Assembly: GCA_036346225.1 (NCBI GenBank)
Contig: JARFIW010000588.1
Coordinates: 3,167,501-3,231,500 of the forward strand
DNA from: Platerodrilus igneus
Lineage: Eukaryota > Arthropoda > Insecta > Coleoptera > Lycidae
Length of the DNA: 64,000 nucleotides
Direction of reading: 5' to 3'
Shown in pieces: positions 35,251 through 45,939 of the stretch (position 1 is its first letter; each line of letters begins with the position of its first letter). The notes under the pieces were generated by a model. The model searched no databases and was not told the origin of the DNA. It was given only the letters and a program-made list of their open reading frames with translations. Made by a program: the position numbers and the translations under genes.

Positions 35251-35268
35251 TGGCGTCCAATGCGTGTG
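35251..35268 (+). other. Gypsy-1 primer-binding site
   Basis: TGGCGTCCAATGCGTG begins nine bases after the LTR end. It differs by two transitions in its first 12 bases from the tRNA-Lys-type TGGCGCCCAACG. Its position and TGG start support the call. Confidence 0.8.
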
Positions 35269-35366
35269 GCCCGATTGGTGTTCCTATAAGTTGTAGAAAA
35301 TACTTTTTTTTGACGTTTGAAGACTATTTTCTTTTTCTTGGTATTGTTGTTTAAAGATTTGTGAGT

Positions 35367-36677
35367 ATGGGTTTACGAATGATTGTTGAACGTTTGAGTA
35401 AAGAGGAGTTGCAGTATACACTTGGTATTAGAGGTTGTAAAATGGAAGGTTTAGTTAAAGAGCTACGGACTAATTTACGTAAGGTTCTTAAAGAAGAGAA
35501 AGAGAGCGACGAGGTAACTGCTGTTAAGATTCCAGAATTCTCTGTCGATGTTAAAGCTGTCGAGAAAGGATGTTCTATTTTAGAAAAATTAATTGAGGCG
35601 TATGAATGTACGCCTTGTAAAGAATCTGCGCTATCTGTTGAAACTAAATTATCGCATTATCTTGATCGTGTGAATAATAGTCGTCCCGATGATCAAAAAA
35701 AAGCTGTGAAAGAAGAACTGTTGACGAGAGTTTCATTGTTGTTGTCTCGTTATCAATTACTGTCGCTTAAAGTTGATTCCGATGAATTAGTAAATGAAGG
35801 TACTGGTTGTATTGACGATACTGTTGTTGATACTAATCCTGTGACGCAAGTGTCAATGTCTCAAAATTATTTGACAAAATCAGTCCCAGTTGCAAAATGG
35901 GGTATTCAATTTTCGGGCGAACCTCGAACCATGTCGCTAAGTGCGTTTCTTGAACGTGTAGATGAGCTGAAGGTAGCTCGTAATGTTAATTTTGTGCAGT
36001 TATTTTTAGAGTCGGTTGATCTTTTTACCGGTAGAGCGTTGTTATGGTACCGAGCAAATAAATGTTCCGTAAGTAATTGGGAAGAATTAGTTCGTCTGTT
36101 ACGTTTAGAATTTCAGCCAATTAATTATGATGAGCGCTTGATGGAGGAAATTAAGCGTCGCACCCAAGGCTCCGAAGAGACTATGGGGATTTATATTGCA
36201 GTTATGCTGAACATGTTTAGTAGGTTAAGTGAGATTGTTTCGGAACCAGACCAACTTAAAATTTTAATGCGTAATATTGCCCCCTTTTATCAAAATCAGT
36301 TAGCGCTTGTTGAAGTGCGTTCTGTAAATGAACTATTGTCGTATGGTAGGAAGATGGAAGAGAGACGGTTTTCTATTGATACTTATGTACCGCCTTCTCG
36401 TCGTCGCACAGATTTGGAAGCTGATTTAGCTTATATGGGTTCTTCTAGTGATTTATGCACTACCGAAGTTGCTACAACTGCAGGTCGAAGGTTTGGAGAC
36501 GAAATCCGTCAGAAAACACTCCGTTGTTGGAATTGTGATAAAAGTGATCACAGAGCCAGTCAATGTAATGTACCGCGCCGTCGTCAATATTGTTACCGTT
36601 GTGGAAATCCTGGTTTTACCGTGAATACTTGCAATAAGTGTCGTAGATTTTCGGGAAACGGCCCGAGGGGAAATTGA
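35367..36677 (+). CDS. gag: Gypsy-1 Gag, intact
   Basis: The capsid/nucleocapsid precursor. I chose the ATG at 35367, since the frame opens at a GTG two codons earlier. An N-terminal SAP-like motif (LSKEELQYTLGIRG...ELR, about residues 10-42) is followed by a helical linker. The Gag core spans about residues 175-320, with VDLFTGRALLWYR, SNWEELVRLLRLEF and MGIYIAVMLNMFSRL. The first zinc knuckle is standard (CWNCDKSDHRASQC). The second (CYRCGNPGFTVNTC) has Phe where His is expected and is followed by CNKC. It is open throughout, 436 codons. The stop lies next to the pol frame, which is -1 relative to gag. Confidence 0.88.
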   Translation: MGLRMIVERLSKEELQYTLGIRGCKMEGLVKELRTNLRKVLKEEKESDEVTAVKIPEFSVDVKAVEKGCSILEKLIEAYECTPCKESALSVETKLSHYLDRVNNSRPDDQKKAVKEELLTRVSLLLSRYQLLSLKVDSDELVNEGTGCIDDTVVDTNPVTQVSMSQNYLTKSVPVAKWGIQFSGEPRTMSLSAFLERVDELKVARNVNFVQLFLESVDLFTGRALLWYRANKCSVSNWEELVRLLRLEFQPINYDERLMEEIKRRTQGSEETMGIYIAVMLNMFSRLSEIVSEPDQLKILMRNIAPFYQNQLALVEVRSVNELLSYGRKMEERRFSIDTYVPPSRRRTDLEADLAYMGSSSDLCTTEVATTAGRRFGDEIRQKTLRCWNCDKSDHRASQCNVPRRRQYCYRCGNPGFTVNTCNKCRRFSGNGPRGN

Positions 36678-39600
36678 ATGGTCGAGCAATTTTGTCCCGT
36701 ACGTTTACTAACTCGACTTTTTATGTACAAAATTTAGTTAAGGTCAAGAATGCCGATTTCGTTAAGAATAAAGTTATTCTGGATTATGTTTTTGAGAATT
36801 CTGCGCCCGATGCACGACCTCATGTTACTGTTGATATTTTGGGTTATAAGTTACTTGGACTTTTAGACTCTGGTGCTAGTAGAACAATTTTAGGTTCGAC
36901 AGGTTGGGATTTATTACGTTTGTTGAAGTTACCGATAAGAAAAGATTCTCGTCCCGCCTGTACCGTAGCGAATGGTGAAAAAATTAATAGTTCGGGGACA
37001 ATTATGTTACCGATTACTTTAAAGGAACGAACTGTTACTGTTGAAGTATTAGTTATGCCTGACGTCAAGCATCCGTTAATTTTAGGAATTGATTTTTGGT
37101 TGTCTATAGGATTAGTCCCGGATATCATGAAAGGCCAATGGCAGTTTACTAACCCCGATGTTTTGTCTATTGAGGATGCGTTAAGTAATTCTGTTCTACA
37201 GTCTACCCATGATTTGTCTTTTGAGCAGCGTATGAAATTAGAGCGGTTGGTAGCTGAACATTTTGCTAAACATTCTGGTGAATCTCTAGGTTGCACGAAT
37301 TTAGTTGAGCACGAAATTAAGACCTCTTCAAAACCGATTAAGCAGAGATATTATCCGGTGTCGCCGGTTATGCAAAACATATTGATGACGAATTGGAGAA
37401 GATGTTAAAGTTAGGTGTGGTGGAGCGATCGAACAGCGCTTGGTCTAGTCCGATTTTGTTGGTGAAGAAGCGGGATAATACGTTTCGATTTTGTGTAGAT
37501 TTTCGTCAAGTTAATAAAGTTACGGAGAAGGACGCGTATCCTTTGCCATATGTTTCGTCTATTTTAGATCGTCTTCGTAATGCAAAGTATATTACTTCGT
37601 TAGATATTAAGTCAGCGTATTGGCAGGTCCCTGTTGCTAAGGAATCACGTCAGTATACAGCTTTTACGGTTCCAAACCGTGGTTTGTTTGAATTTTGTCG
37701 TTTGCCGTTCGGATTACATAATGCTCCGGCTACGTGGCAACGTTTAATAGATACTGTGTTGGGTCCCGAGTTGGAACCCTACGTTTTCGTTTATTTGGAC
37801 GATATAATCCTATGTACACCTGATTTTGAGAGACATATCGAAATGCTACAAGAAGTATTTACCCGTTTAAGTAATGCTGGTCTGACGTTAGGTCGTGAGA
37901 AGTGTCATTTTTGCAAACCTGAACTTAAGTATCTTGGATACGTTGTTAATAGTAAGGGTTACTCCTGATCCTGAAAAAGTTACCGCTATTCTGAACATAC
38001 CGCCACCGAAGTCTGTTAGTGAAGTTAGGAGAATTGTAGGTATGGCTTCGTGGTATAGACGTTTTATTCCGAATTTTTCGTCAATTGTCGCCCCGTTAAC
38101 GGCTTTGTTAAGAAAGAATTGTAAATTTGATTGGTCCGAAATTTGTAATGTTGCGTTTACTACTATTAAGAACCATTTGATTTCCGCCCCTATCGTTAGA
38201 TGTCCTGATTTTGACTTACCGTTTTGTGTACAAACAGATGCTTCTGGTTATGGCTTAGGCGCAATCCTAACTCAAACCAAGGATGGTCAAAAATATGTCG
38301 TATGTTATACTAGTCGTTCTCTTACTAAAGCTGAAAGAAATTTTTCCGTTACCGAGCGTGAATGTTTAGCCGTGATTTGGGCTATTGAGAGGATACGTCC
38401 GTATCTTGAAGGCGCTAGGTTTACCGTTATTACGGACCATCATTCCCTAGTGTGGTTAAATAATTTGAAAGAACCATCAGGTAGATTGGCCAGATGGGCT
38501 ATTAGGTTACAGCAGCATGATTTTGAGATTTTACATAGGAAAGGTAAAGACCATCATGTACCTGATGCGTTATCTTGTTCCGTGCCTGAGGTTAATGTTG
38601 TCAATGTGGTTGTGGGGGAGCGTGAAGAGGTGGGGCCTCCTGTAAATTCGAAAATTGATCGCTGGTATAATCGTATGTGTAAGCTTGTGCAGACTAGACC
38701 GATTGTCTATAATAGTTGGAAAATGGTGGGTGATACTCTGTATAAGCGGATGAAAGTTGATTATCCGGATGTTTCTGAAGAAGATGATTGTTGGAGAGAA
38801 GTTGTCCCGAAATTTCGCCGTAAAGATCTTTTAGTAAAGTTTCATGATGAGCCTACTGCAGGTCATCTAGGTATTTTTAAGACTTTTAGTCGTATTTCTC
38901 GTTTACATTATTGGCCGAAAATGAAAGCTGATGTTACTCGTTATGTGAACCATTGTAAAGTGTGTTTAGAGCAAAAGCCTGAGCAGAAGAAACCTGCAGG
39001 TCTGATGTCCAGACACCCAATTGTTAAGAAACCTTGGCAGATGGTATCTTGTGATATTATAGGTCCGTTACCGCGTTCTTCTAGAGGTTATTGCTATATT
39101 TTGTCAGTTACCGATTGTTTTACGAAATTTTCATTGTTTTTCCCGTTACGTTCTGCTACAGCTTCAGCTGTGGTGCAACGTCTGGAAGAAAATGTTATAT
39201 TAGTGTTTGGTGTTCCGCAATATTTACTTACCGATAATGGTGTTCAGTTTCGTTCTAAGGAATTCAGCAAGTTGGCATCCTCGTATAAAATTCAGATAAT
39301 ATTTAATGCTTATTATCATCCTCAAGCGAATCCGGTTGAGAGAGTACATAGAATTTTGAAGACCATGTTGTCGTCGTATGTGAAAGATCATCACAAAGAT
39401 TGGGATCGTTATTTACCTAAAGTAGCTTGCGCCGTACGTACTGCTATTCATGAAGTTATCGGTATGTCGCCATATTTTGCTAATTTTGGTCGTGAGATGA
39501 ATCTTGAAGGAAGTCCCGATGTGCCTGATAATTCTCGTGATTTAAATGGTGTTGATTTTGCTGATCGAAAAATCTCCTATCGCGTTCTGCTGCGATGCAG

Positions 39601-39891
39601 AAAATTTACGATGATATTGTCAAGAGACTTAAAGTGGCATATGATCGCGCTAAAATCAAATATGACTTACGAAGGCGTCCCGCAGATTTTGAAGTAGGTG
39701 ATTCCGTGTGGAGAAGGAATTATGTTTTGTCTGACGCGTCGAAAAATTTTACCGCGAAATTAGCCCCTAAATTTGTTGGGCCCTTTATTATTCGTAAAAA
39801 GGTGTCTTATTCGACTTACGAGTTGTCCGATTCGACTAGCATGTCTAAAGGTGTATGGCACGCCAAAGATCTCAAACACCACCCCGATTAG
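36647..39891 (+). pseudogene. pol: Gypsy-1 Pol: protease, RT, RNase H, integrase, with three frameshifts
   Basis: Protease LLDSGASRTILG has its catalytic DSG at about 36866. RT runs over about 37320-37990 with FRFCVDFRQVN, LDIKSAYWQVPV, LPFGLHNAPATWQRL and the catalytic YLDD at 37792-37803. RNase H (about 38220-38580) has VQTDASGYGLGA, TERECLAV and TDHHSLVWL. Integrase has an HHCC module (GHLG...HCKVCL), the catalytic Asp in CDIIGP, TDNGVQF, Glu in NPVERVH, and a C-terminal GPF (GPY/F-like) module. Frames change near 37378, 37955 and 39590, each consistent with one lost or gained base. All catalytic residues I looked for are present, so the damage is slight or due to sequencing indels. Confidence 0.85.
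36653..36674 (+). promoter_or_regulatory. Candidate -1 ribosomal frameshift site between gag and pol
   Basis: The pol frame is -1 to gag and is open upstream only as far as the TAG at 36644-36646. Inside that 30-base window, in the gag frame, lie two heptamers of the X XXY YYZ form: G GGA AAC at 36653-36659 and G GGA AAT at 36668-36674. The second abuts the gag stop. G GGA AAC is an established -1 slippery site in some retroviruses. Whether a stimulatory RNA fold follows was not tested. Confidence 0.6.
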
Positions 39892-40002
39892 TTGTTAATG
39901 TGTTTTGATTTTTTTTTGGTCTTTCTTGTGTTGTTTAGTTAATTTCGTTTTCTTTAGGTTTATGTTTCGTTTTCTTAAGTCGAAAATGGGATTTTCGTCT
40001 TC

Positions 40003-40014
40003 GAGTGGGGGAGG
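40003..40014 (+). other. Gypsy-1 polypurine tract
   Basis: GAGTGGGGGAGG lies directly before the 3' LTR start TGTAACG at 40015, where the plus-strand primer of an LTR retrotransposon belongs. Confidence 0.85.
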
Positions 40015-40223
40015 TGTAACGTTCCGTTTGTATGACCATTCATTATATTATAATCGTATAGCAAGCGAGGTAAATGACGCACTTCGAATATTAATATTTT
40101 AAAGCAGGCGAGGAATTGACATTAAGGAACGTCAGAGTTTTTGTGTTATTTTGTGGTGCGGGTGTGTTAATCTATTTGTTGCAGGTCTACTCATTGTCCA
40201 CTTTTATTTGCCGTTATCTATAT

Positions 40224-40263
<40 letters not shown>

Positions 40264-42397
40264 CTCATATTTAGACCAGGGTAGAAAATTAATGGATTAC
40301 ATCAAATAATTTTAATCACCGTGTATAAGGAAGTTTATTAGATAATACGCTTTATTAAAAAACCGGTGGAGAATAAAAATTCATTCGTTTTATTAAAAAT
40401 AAGAGATTAAAATTATTTACAAGACGCTTCATATAAAAATAAGCAGTTTTAAAATGCTCAACGTGTAATTTAATTATTCCAAAGTAAAGAATCAAATGGA
40501 AATTACGTGCAAGATTTATATGAATTGATTCAAGTTTGGGCAACGAGTATTAAACGAAACGTACAGATAATAATTGAATATTTAATTAGGATTCACTAAA
40601 AATTAAAGAGTATTAATTTTAATTGAAGTTAATTGAACCGTTAGTAACAGATAATATCTATAGAAACTTGTAAAACCCAAGATTATAATACCAGAAAATA
40701 AAGCTCTGAGAATTAATATTATTTTGAACACCTGCGTAGTTTAAATATCACATACGGCGTAAATTTTGTAGACAATTAATAGTTTCAAAGAATCTTGGAG
40801 AAACCGGGGCTTAATATTCACGAGAATGTGCGATACGGGGTTATTAAACCCAGATAGTCCACATGGACTAAAATATAATCGATAATAAAGAATATCAATT
40901 TGCACCAATACGAACAGGTTAGAAAAGGAAAGAGAAATGCGTCAAGCAAAGACACATATAGTAAAAGGCGGGATTTAAGCAACGTCACGAGGGTCACAAT
41001 TGGTTGAAAATAGGATGCAAATATCAGAGGTAGAAACAACAATTTCGGTATAAAAGTCAATTAGTTATTTCTCGGACATGCTTGCGTGCCGTGTGTTGAA
41101 ATTTCTGAGATTTAAATGGGACGAGTGAAAATTCGTAAAATCGACGCGCGAGCGACAGACTGGGAACATAGAATGAGGAATTCTTTAGAATTACCTGTTT
41201 TGAGGACAAAAGCGACGTGCCGGCTTTTTGCTATATATACCGAGATGAATATAAACAAGCTCTCTTAGACTTTTGACTATTCGATGCGTTAAAAGCTCTT
41301 ACATCCGCGACTTGATTGAAGATGTTAAACAGTGCATTTTAGTTTGAGAAAATAATTTAAAATTTTGCTCGTATATTTTAGTGATTCAAAATAGTTGGTT
41401 ATTTACGTGCTAACATGAATGTACTTCAGTGCACTTAGATACAAGGTAATAAAATTTAGTTTCACTGTACCAATTAGCAAAATTTACAACGACAAATGTA
41501 TACACAAAAGTAGGCAGTTTTGGCGTATATTGGTGAAAGAAGTATGAAGTTATTTGCTATTTTCGGGGTGTTAATAATTAAATGGTTCAAATACGTGTCT
41601 GGATCCACGAAACAAGGGTCAGATATACACAGATGAATTCCGGAAAAGCCCAGAAACAACTTTAAATAAATGGTGATGGAGTAAATTTTAAAAGCGTTGA
41701 GAATTAGAAGCCGTAAATATAATCCTGTTGGAATGGTGTGGTTAACTAAAGGGACGATGTACTTTGAAGCTACGAGGACGGTGACCTTCAGGTAAATTAT
41801 ACTATTTTGTTTGACATTTTGTGTGTGTTGAATAACTTTATAATTGATTTACTTTAAATGGACATTAGTGAAATTGTACTAACCATAAAATTTTAATTTT
41901 AAGATGAAATTTGCTTGTTGAAGTAGAAAGGGGTATTTAGTTTTGATGTTCGGTAATATGATGAAAATTTGGGTATGTCTTTGAGCTCAATTAGACAAAC
42001 CTGGTTAATTAACGTAAAGGGTGGTAGATGCTCCTTTATACTCAGACTCGGTCTGCTTATATTGTTATATTAATTAGTAGGCATCCAACAAGGACTTTAA
42101 TTCTGGATGCACATTAAAATGATAATAAAATTAATCTTGAAATTCTTTTTAAAACTGAATTTTATGCTGAAATTTAATTTGAAAATTTAATGTATTCTGA
42201 ATATTGATGTAAATAGAGTTAACGTTGATGTTTGTGGTAGGAACGTGTTGTTTAATTTTATGAATGAGGAGGTTTACAAAATTAGGTGAGCAGCCGAGGC
42301 GAAAAGAGGATCACAGCAGTTTATGACGCCCAATCTGTGGGACTAGAATTTTTTGTTGAAAGGACCCAGTTCCCGCATTCAAAGGAGGATATCACAG

Positions 42398-42436
<39 letters not shown>

Positions 42437-43657
42437 ACAAATCCATATTGGGAATTTCTAATTTGGACGAGAAAGAAAATACCTTTAAATTACGTATGCC
42501 GTAAGCCGTAATTGTCCAATCTATTTGGGAACAACACACACCCCGTAATGACGCTTGTTGGTAGTTGGTTAAAACGTACACGACTCCTCACTATGTACAG
42601 TGGTTTGATTTACCCCACAAGGTAAGCGTTGAACTGTTACTACTTTTAGTTAGTGATCAGACTAGTTCCGCACGTTGGCACTGAGCTATTTTGTTCCCCA
42701 AAACTATAAGTTGTTGTTGACAATCTGTGTTAGTAGAGCCAACATTAGAAAAGTGCGCTTTGTCGTATATTCACTCTATCCTCGCTGCCCCGTCGGCCAC
42801 GTGGGATAGAAATAGATGTGTGCGCACTGTTTACATTTATAACTGTAAAGCTACGAGCCTTTTCAAGGTAATATAGCCGTGGTGTAATTTGTTCCGTGGA
42901 CGCAAGTTCATAATATGTGTAAAGCAAACCTATTCAACTAGTCCTACGTTTAGTATCCATCTAGATACAGCAGGTTTTGCATGCACCCGGATCAAAATGC
43001 ATGATACTTTGGGTTCCAGTTCATAACCTACGTCGTCAAATTGATTAGCCGCATCAGCGTGATATCCAGGTACATCCATCCCTACTTTGCTTAAAAATAT
43101 AAGTTGTACATAAGAGTTTATTTTGAAAGCTCTGGCCAGTGCGAACGTCGATTTAGTAGTAAGTTATTGTTTATATTTGTTGCATTTAAGGCGTACTAGT
43201 CGGCGCCGTATGTTTGTTCAAATGTATATATATCTGCGTCAATTAATCTAATCCTTACAGCTATGTGTAGAAATAGAGCCAGCAACCGCAGATAAGGTGT
43301 ATCATTTCACTTAAGATTGCATGTGCAAGTAGGGCAAATCAGAGCATTCTACACCGTGAGTTTCTCTTTATTTTTCCTTTATCATTACTACCAAGTGCTA
43401 AGAAGCTTTCTCGACCAGTAACGAGATTCTTATGATTATAGCTAGCATTGTGTCATTACTGGTGGTGCCCACCCGAATTAGTTATCGTTAAAACCTATCT
43501 CTAATCTATACTGTTTACCGCTTACTACGGATTTGGGCTGTTAGACACCCAAACTACGACTTGTGTCAGACCCACCCCTCGCCGACTAGAGCTAGTCAAC
43601 TTAAGGATATTAATCCTTTTGTCCCCTGGTGTCGTAGTGTCAAACAGGCCCGTAACA
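40015..43657 (+). mobile_element. Gypsy-1 3' LTR, split by an R solo LTR
   Basis: Part one is 40015-40261 and part two 42400-43657, interrupted at the (TA)n tract. It ends CCCGTAACA, followed by the duplication GGGA. The second part keeps GAATACAAATCCAT after the TA run. The 5' copy lacks this, so that copy lost a few bases at its R insertion edge. Confidence 0.88.
40262..42399 (+). mobile_element. Family R solo LTR (copy E)
   Basis: A 2.14-kb R LTR flanked on both sides by (TA)n. It has an internal deletion near 40680. It carries a block (GTTAATTGAACCGTTAGTAAC, about 40627-40647) shared with copy A but absent from C and D. It is therefore not a recent duplicate of the copies in the 5' LTR. 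Confidence 0.85.
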
Positions 43658-43661
43658 GGGA

Positions 43662-44379
43662 ATCAGCACAGCATCGCCACGGTAGTCGGGATCTATTTAC
43701 CCTGTTACCATAATGGCACCAGCGATCTACGAATAAAAGCAGTTGTTCTGTCGGGCCTACATAAAAACAATTTGGCCCACAGCTAAAAGCGATGCACCCA
43801 AAATATCCACTATTTATTGGACAAAAAGACGTGCATCGCTCTTGAAGTACTAGGACGAGTAATGTAGAAAAATACCTCAAAGCACGAGCTGCAGAATCAA
43901 ATTAAAATTCGTTTAATAACCAGAATTCTAAATTTAATCCCCGCCTTATCAACCATACAAATGTGATTAGAAACTCGACACAAGCTTTATCAGTAAAGTA
44001 TAATTCATTATTGCAACGAGCCTTTAGGTTGAAGTAGTATAGGAAGTAATTATGTTCCATCGAAATATGTATCAAGCCGACGGATACTTAAAACAAGGTA
44101 CCGACTATGTAACTTATAGCGGAAACTTTCTGATTTGCAGCAAATGGGTTTCAACGAAATTACAATAAAGCGTACTTATAGTAGAAAGGTCTAATATACA
44201 GGGTATTGTGTGAGTATTGAAAGCAGAATCTTTGAGAGGAATGAAATAAAAAGGGCGCGGTTTAATACATCGTCGGAAAGCGAACGTGTAAAGGATACAT
44301 CATTAACTGAAACTGTTTGAAATTGAAAAAGTTGATTAATGTTTATTTTTAGGTTTTTTGGAATAAGATGCTGTTGTAT
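43662..44379. other. Unassigned DNA, 3' flank of Gypsy-1
   Basis: No gene was recognised. With the Gypsy-1 element removed it would adjoin the sequence before 19998. A 94-codon minus reading at 43596-43880 crosses the LTR end and is not a real gene. Confidence 0.5.
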
Positions 44380-45112
44380 CGTATCGTGACAGTTTAGAAG
44401 CAGAAATAGTCTATAAAATAGTCATTGACCATATTTACGTCAAAAACATTAGGAGGTAATAGTTTTGTTTCCTTTTTTGGGTATGTTTATATCTTAGCCC
44501 TTTCCAAATTGTTTTAATATTACCATTAGGATTAGACAGAGGAGAATCATATACTGATTTTTCTTTAAAAATAGCAAGAGTAGTGTACTGTCTTAAGAAT
44601 TTATAGTAATCCCAGTGCTTTCTGTATCTAGTTTTCTTAAACTTTAGCAGTCTTATATCTAAGCGATATTAATATTCTCACATTATCAGTAAGCCAGTAC
44701 GATCTCGGCTTAGACATACACGATGTTACCACTGGCGCATATATATTAAACAGTTTGATAATGTTTTCTTTAAAGAAAGATACTTATGAATCAATATTAT
44801 CAATATACAATAATTGTTGCCAAGATATACGTTTTAAATCCATCAGGAAACGATCCTGAACAAAATGTTTGAAAGTAAGATAGGTTTTATAAATAGTTGG
44901 GATGCTACGTTAGTTTTAAGTTCACGGGAATTAACAAATGATCTACAGCATGAATATCTATAATACTGAATGAATGTAACTACTACATCTGATCCATTTG
45001 TGAATAATAAATTAATTGGTGTTGCACTGTTATTAGTCTTGTGTATTATTAGAACAATGGGCCACCCTGTTGTAAAAATAAAGAAAACGTTATGCGTATT
45101 AGTGACAACCAT
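44380..45112 (-). pseudogene. LINE fragment (Jockey/CR1-type), end of endonuclease and linker
   Basis: On the minus strand, NNSATPINLLFTN matches the late endonuclease region of Jockey/CR1-type LINEs. It is followed by a linker with FNIYAPVVTS, PRSYWLTDNVRILI and PPNVFDVNMVNDYF. Stops and frameshifts are frequent. RT is not present. Family level only. Confidence 0.55.
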
Positions 45113-45313
45113 GTGATGTTCGTTTTTGTTCTAAGATATCAGATGTGTAAACAAACCTTACATGTATTAATCCAAATAAGGCAATGTGTTCTGTAAGTTA
45201 TTGGTGAATTAACTGTTCACTTGGCTTAGGACATTAACATTATTGGCGACGAGGATATTGGAAAAGTCGTAAATGTAAGTTGCATCTTGAGGTTAAACAC
45301 GTGTGTTTAAAAA

Positions 45314-45616
45314 TTGGAAATGAATTTTGAAGAATTTAAAGAAGAAAACGAATCGTTCGAATCGTGGGACGAACGGTTGCAACAGTATTTTCTAGAAAAA
45401 AAAACTGGAAATGAATTGAAGGTTCCAACCTTAATTATACTGCTTGGCCGTAAGCATTACAGTGCCTTAAAAACGTTCTTGACACACCAATTGCAAAAAC
45501 TTTTATTGAATTAGTAATAGCATTGAAAACAACGTTTACACCGAAGAGCAGTGTCATAGTATAGTTGAATGGTATAAATTCTACAATAGGAATCAAAACC
45601 CAGAGGAGAGCGCTGC

Positions 45617-45659
<43 letters not shown>

Positions 45660-45938
45660 CAACACTAATACTCAGAAACGGCTACTAGGGAAAAAGAAAC
45701 AATAACATCTACGGAAGCATGTGGTATTGTAAAAAGCAAGGAAGCGGCAGAATTACAAAACCAATTACTGGTTAAGTCGGAAACCTTTAATAAAAATGAA
45801 GTTCCATGGAAGTCTAGTTCATCCTTAGTTTACAAGAAAGAAGGTCTAAGTCAATTACCATTTAGTACATATAAGTAGGTAGCTACAAGAAGCAAATGTT
45901 TTCGCTGTGGACGTCAACACAACCCAAACACATGTCAA
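45314..45938 (+). pseudogene. gag: Gypsy-3 Gag with a (TA)n expansion
   Basis: The reading at 45314-45514 opens with FEEFKEENESFESWDERLQQYF, a usual start for Gag of this gypsy group. It continues with frameshifts to VEWYKFYNRNQNPEES, where a (TA)n run of about 45 bp (45614-45658) interrupts the frame. It then runs to a first zinc knuckle CFRCGRQHNPNTC at about 45899-45937. Confidence 0.75.
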
Positions 45939-45939
45939 G

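Larger units (their letters stand above)
20002..43657 (+). mobile_element. Gypsy-1: complete Ty3/gypsy retrotransposon with both LTRs split by family R
   Basis: Target duplication GGGA is at 19998-20001 and 43658-43661. The 5' LTR is in two parts (20002 to about 20244, and about 33990 to 35241), and so is the 3' LTR (40015 to 40261, and 42400 to 43657). The parts match between the two LTRs, with about a dozen differences seen by eye over roughly 1.4 kb. TG...CA ends, PBS, gag, pol and PPT are all present. Each LTR is interrupted at its internal (TA)n tract by R sequences. Without the inserts the element is about 7.7 kb. Confidence 0.88.

Noticed and set aside
43596..43880. 94-codon minus-strand ORF
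   Set aside because: It crosses the exact end of the Gypsy-1 3' LTR and the target duplication, so it is a chance join.
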